Part shown: positions 1 through 6,401 of the stretch, piece by piece
Layout of the letters: each line of letters opens with the position of its first letter
Numbering within the stretch: the stretch's first letter is position 1
From: Clostridia bacterium
GTDB taxonomy: Bacteria > Bacillota > UBA994 > PWPR01
Reading direction: 5' to 3'
Length of the DNA stretch: 18,104 nucleotides
Assembly: GCA_003557085.1 (NCBI GenBank)
Contig: PWPR01000049.1
Span: 1-18,104 of the forward strand
Notes under the pieces: generated by a model
What the model was told of the DNA's origin: nothing
Databases searched by the model: none
What the model saw: only the letters and a program-made list of their open reading frames with translations
Position numbers and translations under genes: made by a program

Positions 1-468
1 TGAGGTGTCTAATCCACCTCGACCTAAGGTTGTAATTGTTCCATCTTTAGCAACCCCTTGAAATCCTGCCACAACAACTACCTTATCTTCTAGAAGTCCT
101 TTTTCAATATATCCAATGTTGATATCTTCAATTTTAGCCTTGGTATGTCTATCCGAAGTATGAATACCTGCTTGAAAACCTGTTAGTCCAGTAGCCTCAC
201 AACCAATTTCAGTAAGTGCTATGGCTACTAAAGCAGCTGAAATTTGTTCTCCAGCTGACATTAATAAATCCATTTCTACTTCTCTAGGATTACTACTTAA
301 AGAGTTTGCCAACTTGATTAACCCATCTGTTGTTTTCCCCATTGCTGAAACAACTACAACAACTCTATTACCTTTGCTTTTTCTCAAGCACACTTTTTTA
401 GCTATTTCTTTAATTTTTTCAATATTCGCTAATGATGATCCACCAAATTTTTGCACCACTGTCTTCAT
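1..468 (-). CDS. lysC: Aspartokinase, N-terminal 156 residues (3' end outside window)
   Basis: Aspartate kinase phosphorylates L-aspartate, the first step towards lysine, threonine, methionine and diaminopimelate. The visible N-terminal catalytic domain starts MKTVVQKFGGSS, with the family signature KFGGSS at residues 7-12. It continues with VVVVSAMGKTTDGL, a LLMSAGEQISAALVA segment and FQAGIHTSDRHTKAKI. The last visible residues are GRGGLDTS, where the family usually has GRGGSDT. The ATG at 466-468 is preceded by GGAG. The C-terminal kinase portion and the regulatory ACT domains lie beyond position 1, so the feedback class (lysine, threonine or diaminopimelate) cannot be read. The gene is separated from the upstream operon by a terminator and has its own promoter-like sequence. 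Family assignment is near certain. Confidence 0.95.
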   Translation of the reverse strand, partial: MKTVVQKFGGSSLANIEKIKEIAKKVCLRKSKGNRVVVVVSAMGKTTDGLIKLANSLSSNPREVEMDLLMSAGEQISAALVAIALTEIGCEATGLTGFQAGIHTSDRHTKAKIEDINIGYIEKGLLEDKVVVVAGFQGVAKDGTITTLGRGGLDTS

Positions 469-586
469 TGCTTACACTCCACACTTTTTAATTTTCTAGC
501 TTTATTGCAGCTTATTATTGCTTTTGCAAATTTATATAGAGACTCGTTGCAAATATAGCTAAATTTTTACATTATAGAATTTTTTT

Positions 587-617
587 TTATAAAAATAAAA
601 ACCATTTTAATGGTTTT
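587..617 (-). terminator. Weak hairpin with U-rich tail in the lysC leader (possible attenuator)
   Basis: Reading the minus strand, AAAACCAT and ATGGTTTT form an 8-bp AU-rich stem around TAAA, followed by TATTTTTAT. It lies downstream of the extended -10 box at 632-640 and upstream of lysC, so it could be a leader attenuator. It could also be a second, weak terminator for the upstream operon. I found no lysine-riboswitch core, T-box or leader peptide in the 469-683 gap, and this hairpin is the only structure I see there apart from the terminator at 661-685. Confidence 0.35.
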
Positions 618-631
618 AATGTATTTTATGA

Positions 632-640
632 ATTATAGCA
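632..640 (-). promoter_or_regulatory. Extended -10 promoter candidate for lysC
   Basis: The minus strand reads TGC TATAAT, a consensus -10 box with the TGn extension. The -35 position (TTTATC, 17-nt spacer) is weak. Transcription would begin near 625, giving a leader of about 155 nt before lysC. The site lies between the upstream operon's terminator (661-685) and the hairpin at 598-617. Confidence 0.5.
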
Positions 641-660
641 CTTTTACATACTAAGATAAA

Positions 661-685
661 TAAAAAAACCAAGTAAACTTGGTTT
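661..685 (-). terminator. Intrinsic terminator of the DhaL-DegV/DUF2177 operon
   Basis: On the minus strand AAACCAAG and CTTGGTTT form an 8-bp stem with a TTTA loop, followed immediately by a run of T. The stem overlaps the stop codon of the DUF2177 gene. It closes the five-gene operon that starts at 5221 and separates it from lysC. Confidence 0.8.
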
Positions 686-1073
686 AAGATAATATAAAAA
701 AACTTATTATTGAGGTTATACCTCCTAGAGAAGCCCCCCATGCTATATCTATGAAAACTATACTCAGAGGCCAGTCTTTCAATGTAGCAAGGTTTGTTAA
801 ATCATATGTAGAATAAGTTACAAAACCATAAAGCAACCCAGAGAAAAGAGCTTTTGCTGCAGAACCTTCTATAATAGCTGGGTTTATTACAAAATATATG
901 ATACCAACTATAAAAATCAAATAAAATACAATAGCTGCTACCCAATTTACCTTGTCTGCCATTAAATGACCTAGCTTATCCTTATATAGCTTTCTAGCAA
1001 TAATACCCAACCACAGAGCATCAATAGCCACAAAAACTACAAAAACAGTAAAGAATATCTTTATTAGTTCCAT
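684..1073 (-). CDS. DUF2177 family integral membrane protein
   Basis: This 129-residue protein is almost entirely hydrophobic and should form four transmembrane helices. Family marks include an N-terminal helix ending FVAIDALWLGIIARKLY, a central GLLYGFVTYSTYDLTNLATL segment and a C-terminal DIAWG motif, all typical of DUF2177. No enzymatic activity is established for the family. In proteobacteria DUF2177 genes are often found with DUF1295, photolyase and fatty-acid-modifying genes in photo-oxidative stress clusters, which I recall rather than can check here. It is the last gene of the operon, 6 nt after the TspO-related gene, and its stop lies inside the terminator. The family call is firm and the role is unknown. 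Confidence 0.85.
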   Translation of the reverse strand: MELIKIFFTVFVVFVAIDALWLGIIARKLYKDKLGHLMADKVNWVAAIVFYLIFIVGIIYFVINPAIIEGSAAKALFSGLLYGFVTYSTYDLTNLATLKDWPLSIVFIDIAWGASLGGITSIISFFILS

Positions 1074-1079
1074 TTATAC

Positions 1080-1856
1080 TCAATACACTTCCTTCTTTAT
1101 GATTTTGTTAACAGCACTTATAAGTGTTAAACTTGCACCTAAAGCACTGATGCTTATGATAGACATATAAATTAAATCCGCAGAATTTCTTTCTAAAAAA
1201 ATACCAAAAAGTGCCCATGTAATTACCAAAGAAAAGCAAATATCATTGTACTTCTTCTGATAAATCAAAGCTAAGATTACTGCTATAATAATAACTATGA
1301 CTGTCCACAAAGGTTCAGATATGTTGAATCCCTCCCAATTAATATCTACTAAGTAAGTAGTAACATTGGCAATTGTAGCTACACTTGCCCAACCTAAATA
1401 AATACTAAAAGGCACATCTACAAAAAGCTTTGATCTATAGTGAATAATTTTCTTTCCAATATCAAGCTTATAATAAATAATAATTAAAGTGAGCAAAATT
1501 AGTAAAGTAAGAATTAGCGAAATGCCAATATATAAGTTGTGCCAAGCTATAATCCAAAGAAAGTTTGCCAAATTATTAATAATGAAAAGTGGTCCAATTT
1601 TGTTTATAAAAGTATACTCTTCATTATTTTTGAGTACTACAAATTGATATATAACAAACCCAAATAATAATAAGTAAATTACACCCCAAATTGAAAATGT
1701 AATTGGTGCAGGAGCGAATAAATTGGGATATGAATCAGAAACTTGCCCTGTAGTTATTCCATTAATTGGTATAGAGTTTGCTAAGTAATTAATTGCAATT
1801 ACTGCAGCTAAGGTAATTGCGTTTAATATTGCTAAAAATTTTGCTCTACTTTTCAT
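1080..1856 (-). CDS. TspO/MBR-related multi-spanning membrane protein
   Basis: This protein of about 258 residues has roughly eight hydrophobic helices and resembles the long TspO-related group often labelled tryptophan-rich sensory protein. The most telling stretch is NLFAPAPITFSIWGVIYLLL near residue 50, which matches the TspO FaPP..F.iWt.iY pattern. Classical TspO is about 160 residues with five helices, so this is a longer variant. Classical TspO binds porphyrins and is linked to light and oxidative stress. I infer, but cannot show, a similar role here. I chose the ATG at 1854-1856 because GGTGA precedes it. An upstream in-frame ATG at 1886 overlaps the crotonase gene and has no ribosome binding site. 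The gene lies 14 nt after the crotonase and 6 nt before the DUF2177 gene. Confidence 0.75.
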   Translation of the reverse strand: MKSRAKFLAILNAITLAAVIAINYLANSIPINGITTGQVSDSYPNLFAPAPITFSIWGVIYLLLFGFVIYQFVVLKNNEEYTFINKIGPLFIINNLANFLWIIAWHNLYIGISLILTLLILLTLIIIYYKLDIGKKIIHYRSKLFVDVPFSIYLGWASVATIANVTTYLVDINWEGFNISEPLWTVIVIIIAVILALIYQKKYNDICFSLVITWALFGIFLERNSADLIYMSIISISALGASLTLISAVNKIIKKEVY

Positions 1857-1870
1857 TGTTTCACCATCTC

Positions 1871-2641
1871 TCACTTCTGTTTCCATTTTGGTGTTCGTTT
1901 ATTCAAAAAAGCATCTACTCCTTCTGCAGCATCTTCAGTTGAACACAACATAGCAAAATAATGATGCGAAATCTCCAATGCTTCTTTATATGATAAATTA
2001 GCAGTTGCATTAAAAGCCTTTTTTCCAATTTGGACAGCAAGAGGGCTTTTAATAGCAATTTTCATTGCTAATTCTAAAGATTTACTCTCCAATTCATCGT
2101 CCTTGACTATGTAGTTAATTAAATTGAGCTCTTTAGCCTCTTCTGCATTAATGATATCACCAGTCATTAACAACTCCATACTTTTTCGCCTACCAATAAC
2201 CCTGGCTAATGGTACTGCTGGGCCAATGCAATACAATCCAACATTCACAGCAGTAGCTCCATACTTAGAGTTCTCTGTTCCTATTGCCATATCAGCAGAT
2301 GCTACTAATCCTATTCCATTGGCAACAGCATATCCTTGGACTGCTGCAATAACAGGCTTCTTGATTTCCTCAATAGTTATACTCATTTCTTCCATAAGCT
2401 CAACCCACTCATAATACTCTTTGTATGATTTGCCATGGTACTCTTTAAGATCAATGCCTGTACAAAAATTCCTTCCATTTGAATTGATAATTATTACTCT
2501 AACATTTTTATCTTTATCAAACTCTACTAGATATTTGCTTAACTCTACTGCTAAATCGTGATTAAAAGTATTATTGCTTTCTGGTCGATTAAGGGTTATA
2601 ATTCCAACATTATTCTTTACTTCTTTCAGTACAGCATTCAT
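1871..2641 (-). CDS. Enoyl-CoA hydratase/isomerase-family protein lacking both catalytic glutamates (ECHDC3-like)
   Basis: This 256-residue protein is a full-length crotonase-fold protein. It has an NRPESNNTF start, an oxyanion-hole loop NFCTGIDL at residues 58-65, GYAVANGIGL at 103-112, and MTGDIINAEEAKELNLIN. In mitochondrial enoyl-CoA hydratase two glutamates do the hydration. Here the first aligns with Gly111 and the second with Ala131 (in GATAVNVGLYCIGP), so standard hydratase activity is unlikely. The ATAVNVGL..IGP pattern resembles the ECHDC3 group (ATPGVNVGLFCSTP), which also lacks them. It may be a different acyl-CoA isomerase, hydrolase or binding protein. AGAGGAG precedes the ATG. 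It sits between membrane-protein genes in an operon that starts with a fatty-acid kinase-like fusion, so an acyl-CoA or lipid substrate is plausible. Confidence 0.9.
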   Translation of the reverse strand: MNAVLKEVKNNVGIITLNRPESNNTFNHDLAVELSKYLVEFDKDKNVRVIIINSNGRNFCTGIDLKEYHGKSYKEYYEWVELMEEMSITIEEIKKPVIAAVQGYAVANGIGLVASADMAIGTENSKYGATAVNVGLYCIGPAVPLARVIGRRKSMELLMTGDIINAEEAKELNLINYIVKDDELESKSLELAMKIAIKSPLAVQIGKKAFNATANLSYKEALEISHHYFAMLCSTEDAAEGVDAFLNKRTPKWKQK

Positions 2642-2701
2642 TTATATCACTCCTCTAATCATATACATGTAAATGACTTCAATACAGCTAACAAAATAGG
2701 A

Positions 2702-3463
2702 CTACTTTTTATTTTTTGGTGGCATTGGTATAAAAATAGATGTTTTCTTGGCATATTCCTGAAACTCTTTATCGTCTGAAAATCTTTTCTCTAATAAAGG
2801 TACTCCTGATACATAACGTACAAGATATGTTATGCAAATTGGTCCAATTATACTCCATAATGGAGCTCCATAAGATACAGCTACAAGAAATATTCCCCAC
2901 CAAAGTAAAGCTTCACCAAAATAGTTAGGATGTCTTGAATATTTCCATAATCCAGACTTTAATATTCGCTCATCTCCACTTCTTGTTTGAAGAAATACTT
3001 TTAACTGTTTATCAGCTACAGACTCAATCAGAAACCCTATAAAAAAAACTATTACTCCGATATAACTCATGCTTGGTATCTCAAGCGCATCACCTTTTGA
3101 GATTACTGGCAAAGAAATTATATACAACAATAATCCTTGTAACATAAATACTTTAAAAAAAGCATTTAAAGCTATACTACCTTGCCATTTTTTTCGCATA
3201 TCTTGATATCTAAAATCTTCACCTTTGCCGTAATTTCTTTTAAATATATGATAAAACAATCTGATTCCCCATATAGAAATAAGTAATGGTATATAATATG
3301 CAGATATGTTACCTTGGGCGATATAAATAGTCCATGATAATACTACAAAGCCTAATCCCCAAGCAATATCTACAAGAGAATAATTATCTTTACTGTGTGC
3401 TATGATAAAAACTATTGAAAAATATATGAATACAGTTATTGTTGCTATAAAATACATATTCAT
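2702..3463 (-). CDS. DUF1295 family membrane protein (steroid 5-alpha-reductase/ICMT-like)
   Basis: This 253-residue polytopic protein carries the DUF1295 hallmarks: DNYSLVDIAWGLGFV near residue 26, WGIRLFYHIFKRN and RYQDMRKKW in the middle, and the C-terminal block LWKYSRHPNYFGEALLWWGIF. The SRHPNYFGE motif is shared with isoprenylcysteine methyltransferases and sterol reductases, where it forms part of the cofactor site. The physiological reaction of bacterial DUF1295 proteins is generally unknown, with a lipid or isoprenoid substrate likely. The ATG is 3 nt after the stop of the DhaL-DegV gene, whose last codons supply GAGGTG as ribosome binding site, so translation is probably coupled. 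A 60-nt gap without visible structure follows before the crotonase. Confidence 0.88.
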   Translation of the reverse strand: MNMYFIATITVFIYFSIVFIIAHSKDNYSLVDIAWGLGFVVLSWTIYIAQGNISAYYIPLLISIWGIRLFYHIFKRNYGKGEDFRYQDMRKKWQGSIALNAFFKVFMLQGLLLYIISLPVISKGDALEIPSMSYIGVIVFFIGFLIESVADKQLKVFLQTRSGDERILKSGLWKYSRHPNYFGEALLWWGIFLVAVSYGAPLWSIIGPICITYLVRYVSGVPLLEKRFSDDKEFQEYAKKTSIFIPMPPKNKK

Positions 3464-3466
3464 GCC

Positions 3467-5221
3467 TTACACCTCATTAACTTCTTCATATGCTATTCCT
3501 ATTGAATCTTTCCCCACTAGTGCTGATATAACTGCAGAAACATTATTGACAAACAAAGGTGGAAAACCAATTTCTTTAGTAGCGAAATCAATGTATTCAC
3601 TTACCTCTTTTTCTTTAGCGCTATGTATTAATACATAATCTTTAACAACTTTATCTTGAGAAATCTTTTTAATTTTCTTTTTGAGGGACCTATCTTTAAC
3701 TACACTCCCATTACCTTCTTTATCAATAGAAATTATTACACGCAGCTTAAATAAATCAGCTACTTTCCCTACTATTGCAGGAACTCTTCCTGACTTAACT
3801 GCATAACTAAGATCAGGTATTTCTACGAAAATTTTCATTCTTCCAATTGACTCCTCAACTTCTGCAATAATTTCTGAAAAATCTTTTTTATCACTGATTG
3901 CATTTACAGCTTTTTTCACAATTAATCCTTGAGACCCTGAATTTGCCTTAGAATCAATGACTTTAATTCTATCTTTATCAATTTCCTCTGCTATAGTTTT
4001 TACTTTAGAATACGTTCCACTCATCTTTGATGATATAAAAATTCCAATAACTCTATCATAATGCTGCATCATGTATTCTAAAGTCTTTCTAATGTAAGAA
4101 TCAGTGGGTTGAGAAGAAGATGGATATACCTTAGAATCCTTCAACACTTGAAAAGTATTCTTTGTTGTTATAGTCATTCTGTCTAAGTATATTTCTCCAT
4201 CTGCAATCATTTGAATTGGCATAACAAATATTTGGTTGTCTTCAATAAAGTCTGTTGGTAAGTCTGCAATAGAATCCGTTATAATTCCTATATTTGATTT
4301 CTTATTGTTTAATACATCATATTGAATTTTCATATCATCTACTTTAGACCCAGTGATCTTTCCATATTTTCTTAAGAATAAAGCAACCTTCTCTGGATCA
4401 TCAGTGTGAATATGGATTTTGTAATAAGACTCCCTATCATTTATAATTAATGAATCTCCGTAAGTTAGCATTCTTTTCTTTATACTTTTAACATCAAAGC
4501 TCTTATTTGGTTCCAAATCAAACTCTGAACAATATCTGAAATTCAAGTCTTGGTGCAAGTCTAACATTTCAATTGGTATTTTAAACTCATCTACAGCATC
4601 ACTAACAAATCCTGATGATACAAACTCATATATACCCTCAATGAAGTAAACGAATCCTTTTGCCCCAGCATCTACCACATTTGCTTGCTTAAGCTCATAT
4701 AATTGCTCTTTAGTATTATTAACTACATCAGTTAAATAAGTTATAGAAGAGTTTAGTAAAGAACGCAGGTCTGAAGTATTCTTATAATTATCCAATAAAT
4801 AGTCTCCCCACTCTCTCATAACTGTTAAGATAGTTCCTTCTTGGGGAGTTGCTATTGAACTGTATGCATATTTTACAGATTTAGCTAAATTATGTGAAAA
4901 CTCTTTTATAGAAAGCTTATCCTTATTTACTGATTCGCTAGCTAAACCCTTTAGATAACTTGCAACAATAGTTCCTGAATTACCATAAGACGCCTCAAGA
5001 GCATACTTGGCCACAGAGTCTAGTGTTTTACTTGCAGACTCATGTCTATTTGCTTTCTTTATAATATTGTTCATAGTAAAAGCTAAGTTGCTACCAGTGT
5101 CTCCATCTGCTACTGGGAATACATTTATGCTGTTTAAGTATCTTTGATTAACAATTATTTTCTTTGCACCTGCTGTTATATAATCATATAATTGGTATCC
5201 ATTGATTTCATTAGTAAGCAT
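3467..5221 (-). CDS. DhaL (DAK2)-DegV fusion, fatty acid kinase-like (FakA/FakB parts in one chain)
   Basis: The 584-residue protein has three parts. Residues 1-200 are a DhaL/DAK2 kinase domain, with the nucleotide/metal motif VADGDTGSN at 37-45, GNSGT at 80-84, TPQEGTIL at 125-132 and VVDAGAKG at 182-189. Residues about 215-305 match the middle domain of FakA, with FRYCSEF and KIHIHTDDPEKV. Residues 310-584 are a DegV/FakB domain, starting GIITDSIADLP and containing SSSQPT and SSKMSGTYS. In Firmicutes, FakA phosphorylates fatty acids held by separate FakB (DegV) proteins to make acyl-phosphates for phospholipids. Here donor and carrier are one chain. The usual C-terminal DegV His-x-Gly-Pro-Gly signature reads LVGKDS, with Leu568 in place of the histidine. 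AGGAGG precedes the ATG at a good distance. It is the first gene of a five-gene operon. Domain calls are firm; substrate is inferred. Confidence 0.9.
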   Translation of the reverse strand: MLTNEINGYQLYDYITAGAKKIIVNQRYLNSINVFPVADGDTGSNLAFTMNNIIKKANRHESASKTLDSVAKYALEASYGNSGTIVASYLKGLASESVNKDKLSIKEFSHNLAKSVKYAYSSIATPQEGTILTVMREWGDYLLDNYKNTSDLRSLLNSSITYLTDVVNNTKEQLYELKQANVVDAGAKGFVYFIEGIYEFVSSGFVSDAVDEFKIPIEMLDLHQDLNFRYCSEFDLEPNKSFDVKSIKKRMLTYGDSLIINDRESYYKIHIHTDDPEKVALFLRKYGKITGSKVDDMKIQYDVLNNKKSNIGIITDSIADLPTDFIEDNQIFVMPIQMIADGEIYLDRMTITTKNTFQVLKDSKVYPSSSQPTDSYIRKTLEYMMQHYDRVIGIFISSKMSGTYSKVKTIAEEIDKDRIKVIDSKANSGSQGLIVKKAVNAISDKKDFSEIIAEVEESIGRMKIFVEIPDLSYAVKSGRVPAIVGKVADLFKLRVIISIDKEGNGSVVKDRSLKKKIKKISQDKVVKDYVLIHSAKEKEVSEYIDFATKEIGFPPLFVNNVSAVISALVGKDSIGIAYEEVNEV

Positions 5222-5259
5222 CTCTCTTCCTCCTATAGAAAATATAGTCTTTATATTTT

Positions 5260-5289
5260 ATCATAATGAAGACTAATAATAAATGTCAG
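5260..5289 (-). promoter_or_regulatory. Promoter of the DhaL-DegV operon, -35 box inside the msrB terminator
   Basis: On the minus strand CTGACA (5284-5289) and TATGAT (5260-5265) are separated by 18 nt, each one mismatch from the sigma-A consensus. Transcription would start near 5253, about 30 nt before the gene. The -35 box is part of the 3' arm of the terminator hairpin at 5281-5311, so termination of msrAB and initiation of the next operon use the same bases. Confidence 0.6.
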
Positions 5290-5311
5290 CTCTACGAGTG
5301 AGCTGACATTT
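5275..5311 (-). terminator. Intrinsic terminator of msrA-msrB
   Basis: A perfect 12-bp inverted repeat, AAATGTCAGCTC and its complement, closes a 7-nt loop. On the minus strand it is followed by ATTATTAGTC, a modest U-rich tail. It begins 10 nt after the msrB stop codon. Confidence 0.85.
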
Positions 5312-5321
5312 AAACTAATTT

Positions 5322-5765
5322 TTAAAATTCTTTCAAATACTCTTCATAGCCTTCTTTAGCCAATTCATCCTTAGCAATAAATCTCAAAGAAGCACTGTTC
5401 ATGCAATATCTGCGCCCACCTAAACTTCTAGGTGCATCATAGAATAAATGACCAAGATGAGTTTTCCCTATCTTACTTTTTACTTCTATTCTTTTCATAC
5501 CAAGACTATTGTCTTCTAGATGATCTAATGCATCCTCATTAATAGGCTTTGTAAAGCTAGGCCATCCACTGCCAGAATCATACTTGTCAGTTGACAAGAA
5601 TAAAGGCTCCCCTGTAACAATATCTACATATAGCCCAGGTTCATTATTATTCCAATAGTCATTTGCAAAAGCTCTTTCAGTACCATTTTTTTGTGTCACT
5701 TGATATTGCAGTCTAGTTAATTTCTTTTTAATTTCTTTATCTGAAGGTCTAAAATATTTACTCAT
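5322..5765 (-). CDS. msrB: Peptide-methionine (R)-S-oxide reductase MsrB
   Basis: MsrB reduces the R isomer of methionine sulfoxide in oxidised proteins, in the cytoplasm. The 147-residue protein is full length for the small, single-domain form. It carries FANDYWNNNEPGLYVDIVTG, GEPLFLSTDKYDSGSGWPSF, GMKRIEVKSK, HLGHLF and RRYCMNSASLRF, with the catalytic Cys at 121. Cys121 is the only cysteine in the protein. The CxxC pairs of the zinc-binding type are missing, and the GWPSF region has Ser65 where many relatives have a resolving cysteine, so it should be recycled as a one-cysteine enzyme. Its ATG overlaps the end of msrA by 8 nt, so the two are translated together and cover both sulfoxide isomers. 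Confidence 0.97.
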   Translation of the reverse strand: MSKYFRPSDKEIKKKLTRLQYQVTQKNGTERAFANDYWNNNEPGLYVDIVTGEPLFLSTDKYDSGSGWPSFTKPINEDALDHLEDNSLGMKRIEVKSKIGKTHLGHLFYDAPRSLGGRRYCMNSASLRFIAKDELAKEGYEEYLKEF

Positions 5766-6258
5766 GGCTGTCTATTTCTTCTGGGAACTCAGACAAATCA
5801 ATGTGACAGTATCCATTTGGATTTTTTGCTAAATAATCTTGATGATAATCTTCTGCCAAAAAATAATTTTCTAGTTTCTTTACCTCTGTAACAATTTTTT
5901 TTCTATACTCTTTCTGCTTTTCAGCAATGAATCTGTCCATTATTTCTTTGTCTTCATCAGTGCAATAATAAATACCCGTTCTATATTGTGTTCCTCTATC
6001 ATTACCTTGTCTATTGAGTAGTGTAGGATCAATTATCTTAAAAAAATAGTTTAATAAGCTCTTTAGGCTAATAAGCGACTCATCATATTGAACATGTACG
6101 GTTTCTACATGCCCTGTTCTTGCAATTTCTTGATACTTAGGGTTCTTAGTCTTGCCATTAGCATAGCCAACAGTGGTCTTTTGAATACCTTTTATTCTTC
6201 TTAAATAAGCCTCAACACCCCAAAAACATCCACCTGCTAAATATATATCTTTAATCAT
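5758..6258 (-). CDS. msrA: Peptide-methionine (S)-S-oxide reductase MsrA
   Basis: MsrA reduces the S isomer of methionine sulfoxide. The protein has about 166 residues and shows the catalytic motif GGCFWG close to the N-terminus, then VGYANGKTKNPKYQEI, GHVETVHVQYD, the RQGNDRGTQYRTGIYY block and EDYHQDYLAKNPNGYC. I chose the ATG at 6256-6258 because AAGGAG lies 9 nt upstream. The in-frame ATG at 6267 directly abuts that Shine-Dalgarno and could not use it. The gene has its own strong promoter, divergent from glsA, is followed by msrB with an 8-nt overlap, and the pair ends at the terminator near 5300. It serves repair of oxidised proteins, consistent with an anaerobe that meets oxygen at times. 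Confidence 0.97.
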   Translation of the reverse strand: MIKDIYLAGGCFWGVEAYLRRIKGIQKTTVGYANGKTKNPKYQEIARTGHVETVHVQYDESLISLKSLLNYFFKIIDPTLLNRQGNDRGTQYRTGIYYCTDEDKEIMDRFIAEKQKEYRKKIVTEVKKLENYFLAEDYHQDYLAKNPNGYCHIDLSEFPEEIDSHE

Positions 6259-6286
6259 TATTGTCATCTCCTTAATCTTTTAGTTT

Positions 6287-6315
6287 ATTATATAAAAATA
6301 TCTTCAATCTTTCAA
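6287..6315 (-). promoter_or_regulatory. Sigma-A promoter of msrAB
   Basis: The minus strand has TTGAAA (6310-6315), a 17-nt spacer and TATAAT (6287-6292). Only one or two bases differ from consensus. The start point would be near 6280, about 20 nt before the msrA start codon. No operator repeat is obvious. Confidence 0.75.
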
Positions 6316-6327
6316 TTGATTAAGTAT

Positions 6328-6356
6328 TTCACTACATTAACTCTTTATGTTATAAT
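6328..6356 (+). promoter_or_regulatory. Sigma-A promoter of glsA
   Basis: The plus strand has TTCACT (6328-6333), a 17-nt spacer and TATAAT (6351-6356). The leader is about 40 nt, with AAGGAG 5 nt before the glsA ATG. It faces away from the msrAB promoter 12 nt away, so one regulator bound between them could affect both. Confidence 0.65.
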
Positions 6357-6401
6357 TTTAATCGATTTACTTCATAGAGCCCTGTCTGTAAAGGAGAAAT
6401 T

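Noticed and set aside
469..683. Lysine riboswitch or T-box upstream of lysC
   Set aside because: The gap is long enough, but I see no conserved lysine-aptamer core or T-box sequence; it contains only the upstream terminator, an extended -10 box and a weak hairpin.
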